Made by a program: the position numbers and the translations under genes. From Bradyrhizobium manausense (GTDB lineage: Bacteria > Pseudomonadota > Alphaproteobacteria > Rhizobiales > Xanthobacteraceae), in contig NZ_LJYG01000062.1 of assembly GCF_001440035.1 (NCBI RefSeq), positions 26,725-90,724 on the forward strand: DNA of 64,000 bases, written 5' to 3'. This document shows positions 18,237-26,762 of the stretch, in pieces. Every line of letters begins with the position of its first letter. The first letter of the stretch is position 1. A model generated the notes under the pieces. It had not been told where the DNA came from, made no database searches, and was given only the letters and a program-made list of their open reading frames with translations.

Positions 18237-19115
18237 TCACCGCGCTTGGACTTCGATTTTTGACACCGGCCTACGGAAGGCCCATCGGAACGCGTTCATC
18301 AAGAGAGAAGCATAGCTAGACCATTCGTACGCGCCATTGAATTTCAGATAGAACTCGATTGGACTATCCGACAGATCGACCTTCGTGCGTCCGCGCAAGA
18401 ACTCGGAGCCAGCGGGGTCAACTTCCTGAGGTTTGATCGAATACGCGACCTGATAGCCTGCTGCGCGGCACGTCGCCAGGGCGGACGCGTTATAGTCACC
18501 ATAGGGAAACGAAAACTCGAGAATCTCCCGCCCGCTCAATTCAGCCAATTGCTGGCGCGAGTCGGCGATTTCTGTTCTCGCTCGCTCGGGATCTAATGCG
18601 GAAATAGGAGGATGGGTCATGCTGTGAGACCCGAGCGAGACAAGAGAGGCCGGGAGCGCCTTCAAATCGTCCGACGACATCACCAACTCGGAAACTTTTG
18701 GTCCAGCAGCGGAGGGGCGTGCCAAGGCGTCTTCCTCCATTGCCCATCCTGGCGGTCGCCCTAACCACGCCACCGGGACGAATATTGTCGCGGGAAAGGA
18801 ATGTTTGACTAGCTCTGGAAGTGCATTTTCAGCAACACTGGTGAACGCGTCGTCGAACGTTATCGCAACGCATTTCTTTCCCGGAGGGAGTTTCCCCCTG
18901 TACGATGTCGGGATTACCCGCGCCGCGCGGTGAAGCGTCTCCATCTGACGCGCAAAGGCGGTCCGCTCTCCAGAGAGGACACCATGATAATACAGGATCG
19001 TAAGCCGCTGCGCGCTCGATCGTCCTGCAAGGTTGAGCAAGCACCGCAAAATGCTTCGGAGGACGTAGTAAACCAGACTTATAGCAATCTTTAGCTCTCG
19101 CTTAGCTCGCGGCAT
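18237..19115 (-). CDS. NodB-like polysaccharide deacetylase
   Basis: This roughly 292-residue protein belongs to carbohydrate esterase family 4. It has an N-terminal hydrophobic helix (ISLVYYVLRSILRCLLNLAG) that probably anchors it in the membrane, LTILYYHGVL, the metal-binding Asp motif ITFDDAF, the HxxxH motif SHSMTHP and the third conserved block FSFPYGDYN. It would remove N- or O-acetyl groups from a glycan. Start codons at 19115 (ATG) and 19121 (GTG) are both possible. It lies 114 bp downstream of the docking-domain methyltransferase and may be the last gene of that operon. Confidence 0.87.
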   Translation of the reverse strand: MPRAKRELKIAISLVYYVLRSILRCLLNLAGRSSAQRLTILYYHGVLSGERTAFARQMETLHRAARVIPTSYRGKLPPGKKCVAITFDDAFTSVAENALPELVKHSFPATIFVPVAWLGRPPGWAMEEDALARPSAAGPKVSELVMSSDDLKALPASLVSLGSHSMTHPPISALDPERARTEIADSRQQLAELSGREILEFSFPYGDYNASALATCRAAGYQVAYSIKPQEVDPAGSEFLRGRTKVDLSDSPIEFYLKFNGAYEWSSYASLLMNAFRWAFRRPVSKIEVQAR

Positions 19116-19229
19116 CCTCACTCCGCACCAATGCTCTTCCTGCTATCGTCAATCGCACCTTCGCTGACCCGATCGTACCAACCTTCAGGGCCGCTCAGCA
19201 CCGCCCTGCGCCGGCTCACTCCTGGCGAT

Positions 19230-20561
19230 CTACGGCGCCGCTTGATGAAGTTCGTGATCAGCAACGACGGCGCAGCTTCCGTCGGGTCGGAAAAACCGCC
19301 CTCGTCCGGCGAGTTCCTTCCACCAGCCATTGCCGCCGCCAGAACGCCGCAAGCTCACGACGCCAAAACGCCAAGCGCTCTTGTCCCCCTCGTACGGCTT
19401 GTCGGAAAGCAGGTCTTGATATCGTGGCACTGCCCACGTGTGATCCAACACCTGCCACTCGCCGAGTTTTCCTCCCAACCAGGCATCAAAGTGATCCTTG
19501 ATCTGCGTTCCCGGAGGGTTCGGAAACAGCGAGTTGATGTGGGCGACCCCATCCCTCTCCAATCTTGTTGGAAGGGCTTCAACAACTCTCCTCAAAAGGT
19601 CGGTGCCATCAATGCCGCCACTCCAGAAATTGTCGCCTGCTCTGGCTGCGGTGTCGGGGGCATAGGGGACGTTGGCGATCAGGAGGTCGCATGACCCATC
19701 GATCGAATCGAGCAGGTCGCTCAGAACAAAATCAATGTTTTTGCTCCCGTTCAGCTGCGCGTTGAAATTGGAGAAAGCAATCGCACGAGAGCTGACGTCT
19801 GCGCCGACCACCTGCGAGCAGTGATCACTGGCAAGAATCGCGTGCACCCCCGAACCGGTCCCGAGATCAATGCCGCGTCTGCGCACTTTCCGGTCGACGA
19901 AGCCTCCTAAAATGAAACTCTCCCCCCAAAGCCACATAACCTGGTTGATGGCCGTGTTTTTCGCCGCCTGATCGGTGACGATGTATTTCCCGAAACATGG
20001 GAACAGGCATAGGTTCGCGTTCAGCAAATGGCCCCGTTCTTCAACCAGCCTCATTTCAAGGGCCGTATCTACGAACGAGGCTGAAATCTGGCGGGCCAGG
20101 AGATCCGCCCTTACCGCGTGACCGTCGATGAACAGCGTAATCAGGTTATCGATCGGGTCATCCGGCTGAGGCTTCCAATTCGATCTCATCCTCTCCCAAA
20201 AATTTACGCCCAGCCGCGGGAACACGCCGACGCGTGCAGCGCATTTCGCGAGGTCGTATCCGCAACTCCGTAGCGCGCTGACGAAGTCGGACATCTGCTC
20301 ATCCCTGGCCGGGATCACGGGCAACCCGACCTGGCGAGAAATTGTCGGCAGGAGCGGTGGTGCGGGTTCTTCTGGCGCAGCCGGATTGCCATTCGACTGC
20401 CGCAACAGGGCCAAGAGCTGGTCCTTTTGGTTAACCAAGCTCGCCCGCATTTCGGCATCAAGTGCGCCAGCTGGAGCACTGCACTTGAGCTGATCGCGTT
20501 CGATCCAGAGTTTCACATCGCGTTGCCGGAGGGCGGACAAGAGCGCAACAGTTTCCGTCAT
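19230..20561 (-). CDS. TubC-type docking domain fused to a PrmC-like methyltransferase
   Basis: This 443-residue protein has two clear parts. Residues about 3-54 (ALLSALRQRDVKLWIERDQL, then KCSAPAGALD) form a TubC N-terminal docking domain, which in NRPS/PKS systems receives a short C-terminal peptide of a partner. Residues about 225-400 are a class I methyltransferase with motif I GIDLGTGSGVHAILAS (230-245) and NVPY at 297-300. The latter corresponds to the NPPY motif of PrmC/HemK-type enzymes that methylate planar amide or ring nitrogen, followed by GGIDGTDLLRRVVEALP as in PrmC. The second Pro-position residue is Val here. The ATG overlaps the stop of the adenylation-carrier gene (ATGA). 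I infer that it docks on that carrier protein and methylates the tethered amino acid. Confidence 0.85.
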   Translation of the reverse strand: MTETVALLSALRQRDVKLWIERDQLKCSAPAGALDAEMRASLVNQKDQLLALLRQSNGNPAAPEEPAPPLLPTISRQVGLPVIPARDEQMSDFVSALRSCGYDLAKCAARVGVFPRLGVNFWERMRSNWKPQPDDPIDNLITLFIDGHAVRADLLARQISASFVDTALEMRLVEERGHLLNANLCLFPCFGKYIVTDQAAKNTAINQVMWLWGESFILGGFVDRKVRRRGIDLGTGSGVHAILASDHCSQVVGADVSSRAIAFSNFNAQLNGSKNIDFVLSDLLDSIDGSCDLLIANVPYAPDTAARAGDNFWSGGIDGTDLLRRVVEALPTRLERDGVAHINSLFPNPPGTQIKDHFDAWLGGKLGEWQVLDHTWAVPRYQDLLSDKPYEGDKSAWRFGVVSLRRSGGGNGWWKELAGRGRFFRPDGSCAVVADHELHQAAP

Positions 20562-22489
20562 AGCGTGAACTCCTCACGTTGGCCTAACGTGGCCTGCGCC
20601 CCGGGGCCTCCGCGCGCAAGCGCGAGCACGTCGATCATTTCCGCGATTCCCGCGATCGTCGGCCTCTCGAACAGGCTCGCGAGACTGAGTTCGACGCTAA
20701 AGGCCCCGCGAATTTTTGCGACCAGAGCAGTGGCAGTCAACGAATCTGCCCCGAGGTCGAAGAAATCGTCGTGGATACCAATTCCATCGACCTTCAGCAG
20801 CTCGTTCCAGATCTCCGCGACCGTCTCCTCGCTCCTGCTCCTGGGTGCTCCACCCTTTCCTGCCGCCAGGCTTTCTCTCGATGGCAAAGGCAGGGCCTTG
20901 CGATCCACTTTTCCATTTGGTGTGAGCGGAAGCGAGTCAAGGAATACAAACTGGGCAGGAATCATATATTCCGGCAACGTGTCCTTCAAAAATGCCCGAA
21001 GCTCGTCACCACTTGATGTTTTTGAATCGTGTGGGACAACATACGCGACCAGAATTTTTCTTCCCGGCTCGTCCTCCCGCGCAACAACTGCGCATGACTG
21101 GACACGGCGATGGGATGCAAGGGCTGCCTCGATCTCGCCAAGCTCTATTCGATAGCCACGGATCTTAACCTGATCGTCCACGCGCCCGAGATATTCAAGC
21201 ATGCCGTCTTTGCGGTAGCGGGCGAGGTCTCCCGTTTTGTATAGCCGCGCCTCGGGGTCGTGGCTGAACGGATCTGCCAGGAAACGTTCTGCCGTCAGTT
21301 CCGGCCTGTTCAAGTACCCGAGCGCTACACCTGCACCGCCGATATATAGTTCACCGGTTGCCCCAGGAGGGACCGGCTCCAAGCTCGCATCCAAGACGTA
21401 CAACTGGGTATTTGCGATGGGTCGCCCTATAGGTACAGATCCCGTACTGGGATCTCCGTGTTGCACCTCATAGACACAGCAACCTACGACCGTTTCAGTC
21501 GGGCCGTACTCGTTGATCAGTCTCGTATCAGGCGCAGCATCGCGCCAAAACTGCAGAGTTTCGGCCAGCAGATTTTCACCTCCGATCACGAAAGCTCGTG
21601 AAAAGTTCACGGCCTCGCTGCGATCGATCTGACGGCTCAGCAGTTCCAGGTGCGCGGGCGTGATCTTAACAAGTCCGCGATCCCCCGATCTGAGCAGCGC
21701 AGCCACCAAGCTCTGCGCTGCAACGTCCTCGGAAAGCAGCTCGACGGACCCACCCGCCAGAAGGGGCGTGTACAGACTGGTCACTGTGAGGTCGAAAGAG
21801 ATAGAACTGTGAAGGGGCACCGAACTCCCGGGCCCGACCTCGTAGGCCTTGATTGCCCACCAGAGGTAATTGACCAGCCCGCGGTGAAGGATCATGGCCC
21901 CTTTGGGCTTGCCGGTCGAGCCGGAGGTATACATCACGTAAGCAAGGTTCGTTGGAGCCGTGATCGGCGAGGGATTCTCGCGCGGCTCTCGGGACAGCAT
22001 CGGCCAATCGGAATCAAGGCAGATCAGCCTGGTGGCCGCGGCCTCGAAGAGCCGCCGATGCTTCTCCTCGGTGAGTAGGATGGGCGTTTGCGAGTCTTCG
22101 ATCATGAACGCCAGTCGCTCGAGCGGGTAACTCGGATCGAGGGGCACGTAGGCTCCCCCGGCCTTCCAGACTGCGAGCAGCGCGACGACCATTTGCGGAG
22201 AGCGGTCGAAACACACCCCAACCAGCACGTCTGGCCCGACCCCACTTCGACGCAAGTGATGAGCCACTTTATTGGCGCGCTCGTTCAGCTCCTGATAGCT
22301 GATCTGCACACGGCCATGCTCCAATGCGATCGCCGCCGGTTCACGACTGACTTGCTGTTCGAACAGTTCGTGTGCGCAGACCTGCGGGAACTCGGCCCGC
22401 GTGTTGTTCCATTTGTTGACGAGATGGTCCAATTGCCATCCTGCAGCCTTCGTCGCCCCGTGCACCCGGACCTCGCTCAGCGTCGTCAT
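20558..22489 (-). CDS. Stand-alone NRPS adenylation-carrier (A-PCP) protein, predicted Asn/Asp
   Basis: This 643-residue protein activates an amino acid as the adenylate and loads it on its own carrier domain. The adenylation core is complete: A3 YTSGSTGKPKG (187-197), A5 INEYGPTET, A7 YKTGDLARY, A8 region GYRIELGEIE, A10 NGKVDRK with Lys527. The carrier has DDFFDLGADSL with the phosphopantetheine Ser583. There is no condensation or thioesterase domain. Aligned by eye to GrsA, the pocket reads D233 L234 T237 K275 V301 G303 E327 V335 G336 K527. This differs at one of ten positions from my remembered Asn code (DLTKLGEVGK) and at two from Asp. The C-terminus ends REEFTL, a plausible docking peptide. 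Stop and start codons overlap with both operon neighbours. Confidence 0.9.
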   Translation of the reverse strand: MTTLSEVRVHGATKAAGWQLDHLVNKWNNTRAEFPQVCAHELFEQQVSREPAAIALEHGRVQISYQELNERANKVAHHLRRSGVGPDVLVGVCFDRSPQMVVALLAVWKAGGAYVPLDPSYPLERLAFMIEDSQTPILLTEEKHRRLFEAAATRLICLDSDWPMLSREPRENPSPITAPTNLAYVMYTSGSTGKPKGAMILHRGLVNYLWWAIKAYEVGPGSSVPLHSSISFDLTVTSLYTPLLAGGSVELLSEDVAAQSLVAALLRSGDRGLVKITPAHLELLSRQIDRSEAVNFSRAFVIGGENLLAETLQFWRDAAPDTRLINEYGPTETVVGCCVYEVQHGDPSTGSVPIGRPIANTQLYVLDASLEPVPPGATGELYIGGAGVALGYLNRPELTAERFLADPFSHDPEARLYKTGDLARYRKDGMLEYLGRVDDQVKIRGYRIELGEIEAALASHRRVQSCAVVAREDEPGRKILVAYVVPHDSKTSSGDELRAFLKDTLPEYMIPAQFVFLDSLPLTPNGKVDRKALPLPSRESLAAGKGGAPRSRSEETVAEIWNELLKVDGIGIHDDFFDLGADSLTATALVAKIRGAFSVELSLASLFERPTIAGIAEMIDVLALARGGPGAQATLGQREEFTL

Positions 22490-23637
22490 AAAGAGCTCCC
22501 TACGATTTCCTTCATGATCTCATTCGATCCGGCGTAGATTTTTTGGATGCGGCTATCGACCCACATCCGCGCAATCGGATATTCCTGCATGTAGCCATAA
22601 CCGCCGTGCAACTGCACACACTCGTCGATCACTCGACATTGGCATTCGGTGAGCCAGTACTTCGCCATCGCCGCAGTGATCGAGTCGAGCCGGCCCGCGA
22701 TGAACTGCTGAATGCACTTGTCCACGAAGATCCGACCGATGTGCACGTCGGTCTTGCACTCTGCGAGCTTGAACCTCGTGTTCTGCAGATCGATGAGCGG
22801 CTTGCCGAATGCGTTGCGCTCCTTCACGTAGCGCGTCGTTAGGTCCACCGCGCTCTCCGCGGTGGCGACCGCGCTCACTGCGATTGACAACCGCTCGTAG
22901 GAGAGCTGATCCATCATCTGGAACAATCCCCTACCCTCACTCGGACCGAGCAAATTTCGGGCCGGCACACGCACATCATCGAAGAACAGCTCGGTCGTGT
23001 CCTGTGAATGTCGACCTATCTTGTGCAGCGAACGTCCGACCCGATAACCTGCCAAATCGTTGGTTTCCAACACGAGCAAAGAGAGTGCCCTTGGCCCCGG
23101 CGCCGCCCCCCCTGTCCGGACAGCCAGGCAGAGAAGGCTTGTCTGCGAGCCATTCGTGATGAACGTCTTGGAGCCATTGACGATGTACTCATCTCCTTGC
23201 CTGCGGGCCGTTGTCTTAATTGCCTGAACATCGGATCCTGCATTGGGCTCAGTCATCCCAATTGCGCCGATCAGCTCGCCGGCGGCCATACCCGGCAGCC
23301 AACGGCGCCTCTGCTCCTCGTTTCCGTAAGCAAGAATGTAGTGCGCGACGATACTCTGAACACCAAAGCCCGAATGAATTCCTGCCCGGGCGAGCTCCTC
23401 AATGACAACCGCCTCGTGAGCAAACGTCCCACCAGCCCCGCCGTACTCATCCGGTACGTCTGGGAGCAGCAGGCCGACCCTGCCTGCCTTGCGCCATGCT
23501 TCCCGATCGGGCCGCCCCTGCTCATCCCACTGGGCCTGGCGCGAGAGAAACTCCTTTGCAATGAACTCGCGCGCAGTCTTCCTGAAGACCCGCGTATCAT
23601 CGGTGGTCCAGGGCGCTTCGCAGTTCATCAGTGCCAC
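22486..23637 (-). CDS. Acyl-CoA dehydrogenase-family flavoprotein
   Basis: The 383-residue protein is a complete acyl-CoA dehydrogenase fold: AIGMTEPNAGSDVQAIKTTA (FAD/substrate loop), RNAFGKPLIDLQNTRFKLAE, and the C-terminal LHGGYGYMQEYPIARMWVDS with KIYAGSNEIMKEIV. The usual catalytic base position in YAGSNEIM has Glu, as in short/medium-chain enzymes. In NRPS loci, members of this family oxidise aminoacyl groups on a carrier (for example prolyl-carrier in pyrrole biosynthesis). It is the first gene of the operon and its stop overlaps the start of the adenylation-carrier gene by four bases. I infer that it acts on the tethered aminoacyl group rather than on fatty acyl-CoA. Confidence 0.88.
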   Translation of the reverse strand: MALMNCEAPWTTDDTRVFRKTAREFIAKEFLSRQAQWDEQGRPDREAWRKAGRVGLLLPDVPDEYGGAGGTFAHEAVVIEELARAGIHSGFGVQSIVAHYILAYGNEEQRRRWLPGMAAGELIGAIGMTEPNAGSDVQAIKTTARRQGDEYIVNGSKTFITNGSQTSLLCLAVRTGGAAPGPRALSLLVLETNDLAGYRVGRSLHKIGRHSQDTTELFFDDVRVPARNLLGPSEGRGLFQMMDQLSYERLSIAVSAVATAESAVDLTTRYVKERNAFGKPLIDLQNTRFKLAECKTDVHIGRIFVDKCIQQFIAGRLDSITAAMAKYWLTECQCRVIDECVQLHGGYGYMQEYPIARMWVDSRIQKIYAGSNEIMKEIVGSSL

Positions 23638-24037
23638 TTCTCTTCCGCGCAGCTTTTGGTCGGGATCCGCGGATCGCCACGATATCGGTCAGGCCATTTT
23701 GCGAGTCCGGATCCTGCTTCGATGGCAAGCATGTCCACGGAGCGCTCCGATCGCCCGGAAGCCAACCGCGGCCGAAATGATGGCTGCATTAAATTCATAT
23801 TTAAACGCCCAATGCACTTCGCGCCGAGAACTCAACGTAAATACCAAAAAAGCATCGCATTATTAATCTGACACAGATATAATAATTCGCAAGTATTTTC
23901 TTTCATGGATTTAATTGCCATATATTAAATTTTAAAGTAACAATGCCGCTTGCTGACTCGAGTGGAGAGAAGCGGCTGGAGGGCCGAGGCGGAGGACGCA
24001 CTTTAGTGGTCAACGCCTGCGCGAGAGGTTGATTGTA
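23638..24037. promoter_or_regulatory. Divergent promoter region of the NRPS-like cassette
   Basis: The 400-bp gap separates the leftward dehydrogenase operon from the rightward thioesterase/asparagine synthetase genes. The middle (23785-23945) is AT-rich with cattaaattcatatttaa, gatttaattgc and tattaaattttaaagt. GAGAGG at 24023-24028 is the ribosome site of the thioesterase gene. No gene is supported inside. The shared AT-rich island suggests co-regulation of both halves of the cassette. Confidence 0.55.
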
Positions 24038-24961
24038 ATGGATGCTGCCGCACTGCTGTCGACGCTTCGATCCCGAGACGTGAAGCTGTGGATTGAGAAT
24101 GCCCAGCTCAGGTGCAGCGCGCCGGTGGGGGCGCTCGACCTCGCATTGCGCGAAGCGCTGAAGGGCCGTAAGGACGAGATAATCGCCTTGCTGCGCCAGG
24201 CGGAGGCGCTGCAGAGCGGACCTGTCTCCATTGTTCCGATTAAGCCAGAGGGAAGCAGGGCGCCGATTTTCGCGGTATCCGGTCACGCTGGCGATGTCTT
24301 TTGTCTTTTGCCATTGGCACGCCACCTGGATGCTGCGCAGCCGGTTATCGGCGTTCAGCCACCAGGGCTCGACGGGACCGAACCTTTGCATTCCATCGAA
24401 GCGCTGGCACGCTATGAGATCGAGCAGATACGCCGGTATCGGCCTCACGGCCCCTATCGAATTGCGGGCCACTGTGCTGGCGGGACCCTTGCATTCGAGG
24501 TTGCACAACAGCTCGTCGCCGCGGGGCATGAGGTCTCCCTCCTCGCGCTCATCGGCAGCCCATTTCCCGCGGTGTTCGGGCGCACCTCACTGCTGTGGGT
24601 TCGCCTTGCCGGCTATGCGACTGCGCTGGCGCCCGCAGAGTTCTTACGCAGACTGCGGCAACGACTGGAGCGGCAACGGGCCCAAGCACTCATGGACCCC
24701 GCTGCACGAAGGGCGAGGGAACGGGTCGAAAGCGCCACCGTAGCGGCGGTCCGCAAATACGCGCCGCGCCCTTATCCAGGTCATATCGACCTATTTGTCA
24801 CGGGCGACAAGTGGCATCGATCCCACCAATGGGGACGATTTGCCCGAAGCCTGCGCGAGCATCACGTTGGCGACTACCCCGTCAATGACCTCTTGCTCGG
24901 ACCCAAAGTCAGCCTCCTTGCTGCTTCACTTCAACGAAGGCTAGATCAACTTCAGAATTAG
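24038..24961 (+). CDS. TubC-type docking domain fused to a thioesterase-fold protein with altered active site
   Basis: This 307-residue protein begins with a docking domain (residues 1-53; LRSRDVKLWIENAQLRCSAP, GALD) nearly identical to that of the methyltransferase at 19230-20561. Residues about 65-305 are an alpha/beta-hydrolase NRPS thioesterase: IFAVSGHAGDVFCLLPLA, GVQPPGLDG, YRIAGHCAGGTLAFEVAQQL. The nucleophile elbow is GHCAGG, with Cys146 in place of Ser. Where the family usually has GDH with the catalytic His, this protein has GDYPVND, so the His appears to be Tyr. It may release or transfer the carrier-bound group, or only bind it. The ATG at 24038 is chosen because GAGAGG lies nine bases upstream. 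It precedes the asparagine synthetase gene by 75 bp. Confidence 0.85.
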   Translation: MDAAALLSTLRSRDVKLWIENAQLRCSAPVGALDLALREALKGRKDEIIALLRQAEALQSGPVSIVPIKPEGSRAPIFAVSGHAGDVFCLLPLARHLDAAQPVIGVQPPGLDGTEPLHSIEALARYEIEQIRRYRPHGPYRIAGHCAGGTLAFEVAQQLVAAGHEVSLLALIGSPFPAVFGRTSLLWVRLAGYATALAPAEFLRRLRQRLERQRAQALMDPAARRARERVESATVAAVRKYAPRPYPGHIDLFVTGDKWHRSHQWGRFARSLREHHVGDYPVNDLLLGPKVSLLAASLQRRLDQLQN

Positions 24962-25036
24962 CATTGCATAATCCTTTTCACGCCGCGGATCCGGTCTTCG
25001 AGCAATCGATTTTTTCCAAGCAATAGGACAAACATC

Positions 25037-26704
25037 GTGTGCGGCTTTGTCGGACTTTTCGAATTTAAGGAATCGCTGGAATTTGCGCGCGCCCGCGCCC
25101 TCGATATGGCCAAGACCATCCGACATCGGGGCCCAGACTGGAGTGGAGTTTACGTAAACGATCGCGCGGTGCTTGCTCACGAGCGACTTTCAATCGTCGA
25201 TATCGACCACGGCGCGCAGCCCCTCATCGATTCAAGTGCCCGCCGCGTGCTCGCCGTGAATGGGGAGATCTACAACCACCTCGCGTTGCGTCAAGAGCTG
25301 AAGCGCACCCACCCGTGGACGACGAATTCAGATTGCGAAATCATTCTGTACCTATACGACGAATATGGGCCTGCCGTATGCAAAATGTTAAGTGGCATCT
25401 TCGCGTTTGCATTGTTTGACGAAAGGCAGAATGAATTTTTCATTGCCCGAGATCATCTGGGCATTGTTCCTCTCTATATAGGATGGGGCATCGACGGCAC
25501 GAGCTACGTCGCAAGCGAAATGAAGGCGCTGGATGACGTATGCGAAACGATCCAAGAGTTCCCACCGGGCCACTATTACACAAGTCGCGATAGACAGTTC
25601 GTGAAGTGGTACGATCCCGAGTGGGCACACACGGTCCCCGCGCGAAAGGTCTCTTTACCGGCCCTGCGAGCGGCTCTTGACTCCGCAGTCAAACAGCAGC
25701 TGATGTGCGATGTCCCGTATGGCGTGCTCATATCAGGTGGCTTGGATTCGTCGCTAATCGCCGCAATCGTCGCGCAGCATCGCTTCAAGAGAATTGAAAC
25801 GGGAGAAGTCGAGGAGGCATGGTGGCCGCGGCTCCACTCGTTCTCGGTCGGCCTCGAAGGGGCTCCGGACATGCAGTATGCACGGAAGGTGGCGGCGCAC
25901 ATTGGTACCGTGCATCACGAGATCATCTTCACGATCGAGGAGGGCCTCGATGCCCTCAAGGACGTTATCCGCCATCTCGAAACCTTTGATGTCACATCGA
26001 TCCGCGCGGCCACTCCGATGTACCTGATGGCCCGCAGGATAAAATCGATGGGAATCAAGATGGTCCTCTCGGGGGAAGGCGCCGACGAAGTGTTCGGAGG
26101 GTACCTGTATTTTCACATGGCCCCGACCGCCGAGGAGTTCCACCAGGAAACGGTACGCAAGCTATTCGCGCTCAGCAAATATGATTGTTGTCGCGCCAAC
26201 AAGGCCACGGCAGCGTGGGGGGTGGAGACACGCGTACCGTTCCTGGATAAGGATTTTCTGGATTACGCAATGTCCATAGACCCCGCCGACAAGATGTGTC
26301 CGGGCAAAAGAATTGAAAAGTACATACTGCGGGAGGCATTTCGGGATCTCCTCCCGGAAGACGTCCTGTGGCGCCAGAAGGAGCAGTTCTCGGACGGAGT
26401 CGGGTACAACTGGATTGATTGCCTGAAGCAACAGGCGGCGCAAACAGTCACCGATGAGATGCTGGCCCAGGCCGCGGATCGCTTTCCGAAGCAAACGCCG
26501 ACCTCGAAGGAGGGATATCTCTATAGAATGATCTTTGACAGCATCTTCAAGAACCCGACGGCTTGTTTGACTGTACCTGTCGGGCCGTCCATTGCGTGTT
26601 CGAGCCCCGCTGCGTTCCGCTGGTCGCAGGAATTCACAAAGATGGATGATCCATCCGGCAGAGCCGTCAAGGGGATCCACGTGTGTGCCATCGATGCCAT
26701 CTGA
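25037..26704 (+). CDS. asnB: Asparagine synthetase B (glutamine-hydrolysing)
   Basis: The 555-residue enzyme makes asparagine from aspartate, ATP and glutamine. The N-terminal glutaminase domain starts MCGFVGLF with Cys2 (the GTG start codon is fixed by this) and has RHRGPDWSG and NGEIYNH. The C-terminal synthetase domain has the pyrophosphate loop SGGLDSS at 233-239, then VLSGEGADEVFGGY and ETRVPFLDKDFLDYAM. Length matches E. coli AsnB. AGGA lies about eight bases before the GTG. It follows the docking-domain thioesterase gene on the same strand. Its position beside an adenylation domain that I read as Asn-specific suggests dedicated substrate supply; general metabolism is the alternative. 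Confidence 0.93.
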   Translation: MCGFVGLFEFKESLEFARARALDMAKTIRHRGPDWSGVYVNDRAVLAHERLSIVDIDHGAQPLIDSSARRVLAVNGEIYNHLALRQELKRTHPWTTNSDCEIILYLYDEYGPAVCKMLSGIFAFALFDERQNEFFIARDHLGIVPLYIGWGIDGTSYVASEMKALDDVCETIQEFPPGHYYTSRDRQFVKWYDPEWAHTVPARKVSLPALRAALDSAVKQQLMCDVPYGVLISGGLDSSLIAAIVAQHRFKRIETGEVEEAWWPRLHSFSVGLEGAPDMQYARKVAAHIGTVHHEIIFTIEEGLDALKDVIRHLETFDVTSIRAATPMYLMARRIKSMGIKMVLSGEGADEVFGGYLYFHMAPTAEEFHQETVRKLFALSKYDCCRANKATAAWGVETRVPFLDKDFLDYAMSIDPADKMCPGKRIEKYILREAFRDLLPEDVLWRQKEQFSDGVGYNWIDCLKQQAAQTVTDEMLAQAADRFPKQTPTSKEGYLYRMIFDSIFKNPTACLTVPVGPSIACSSPAAFRWSQEFTKMDDPSGRAVKGIHVCAIDAI

Positions 26705-26762
26705 GCAGCGCCAGAACGCGCAGCGATACTCTCGACAGATCACGGCAGGCGGTTAGCGGGAG

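Noticed and set aside
22486..23637. Reading the dehydrogenase plus A-PCP as a prolyl-to-pyrrole pathway
   Set aside because: The A-domain pocket I read (DLTKVGEVGK) does not resemble a proline code, and asnB is adjacent; kept only as a functional analogy.
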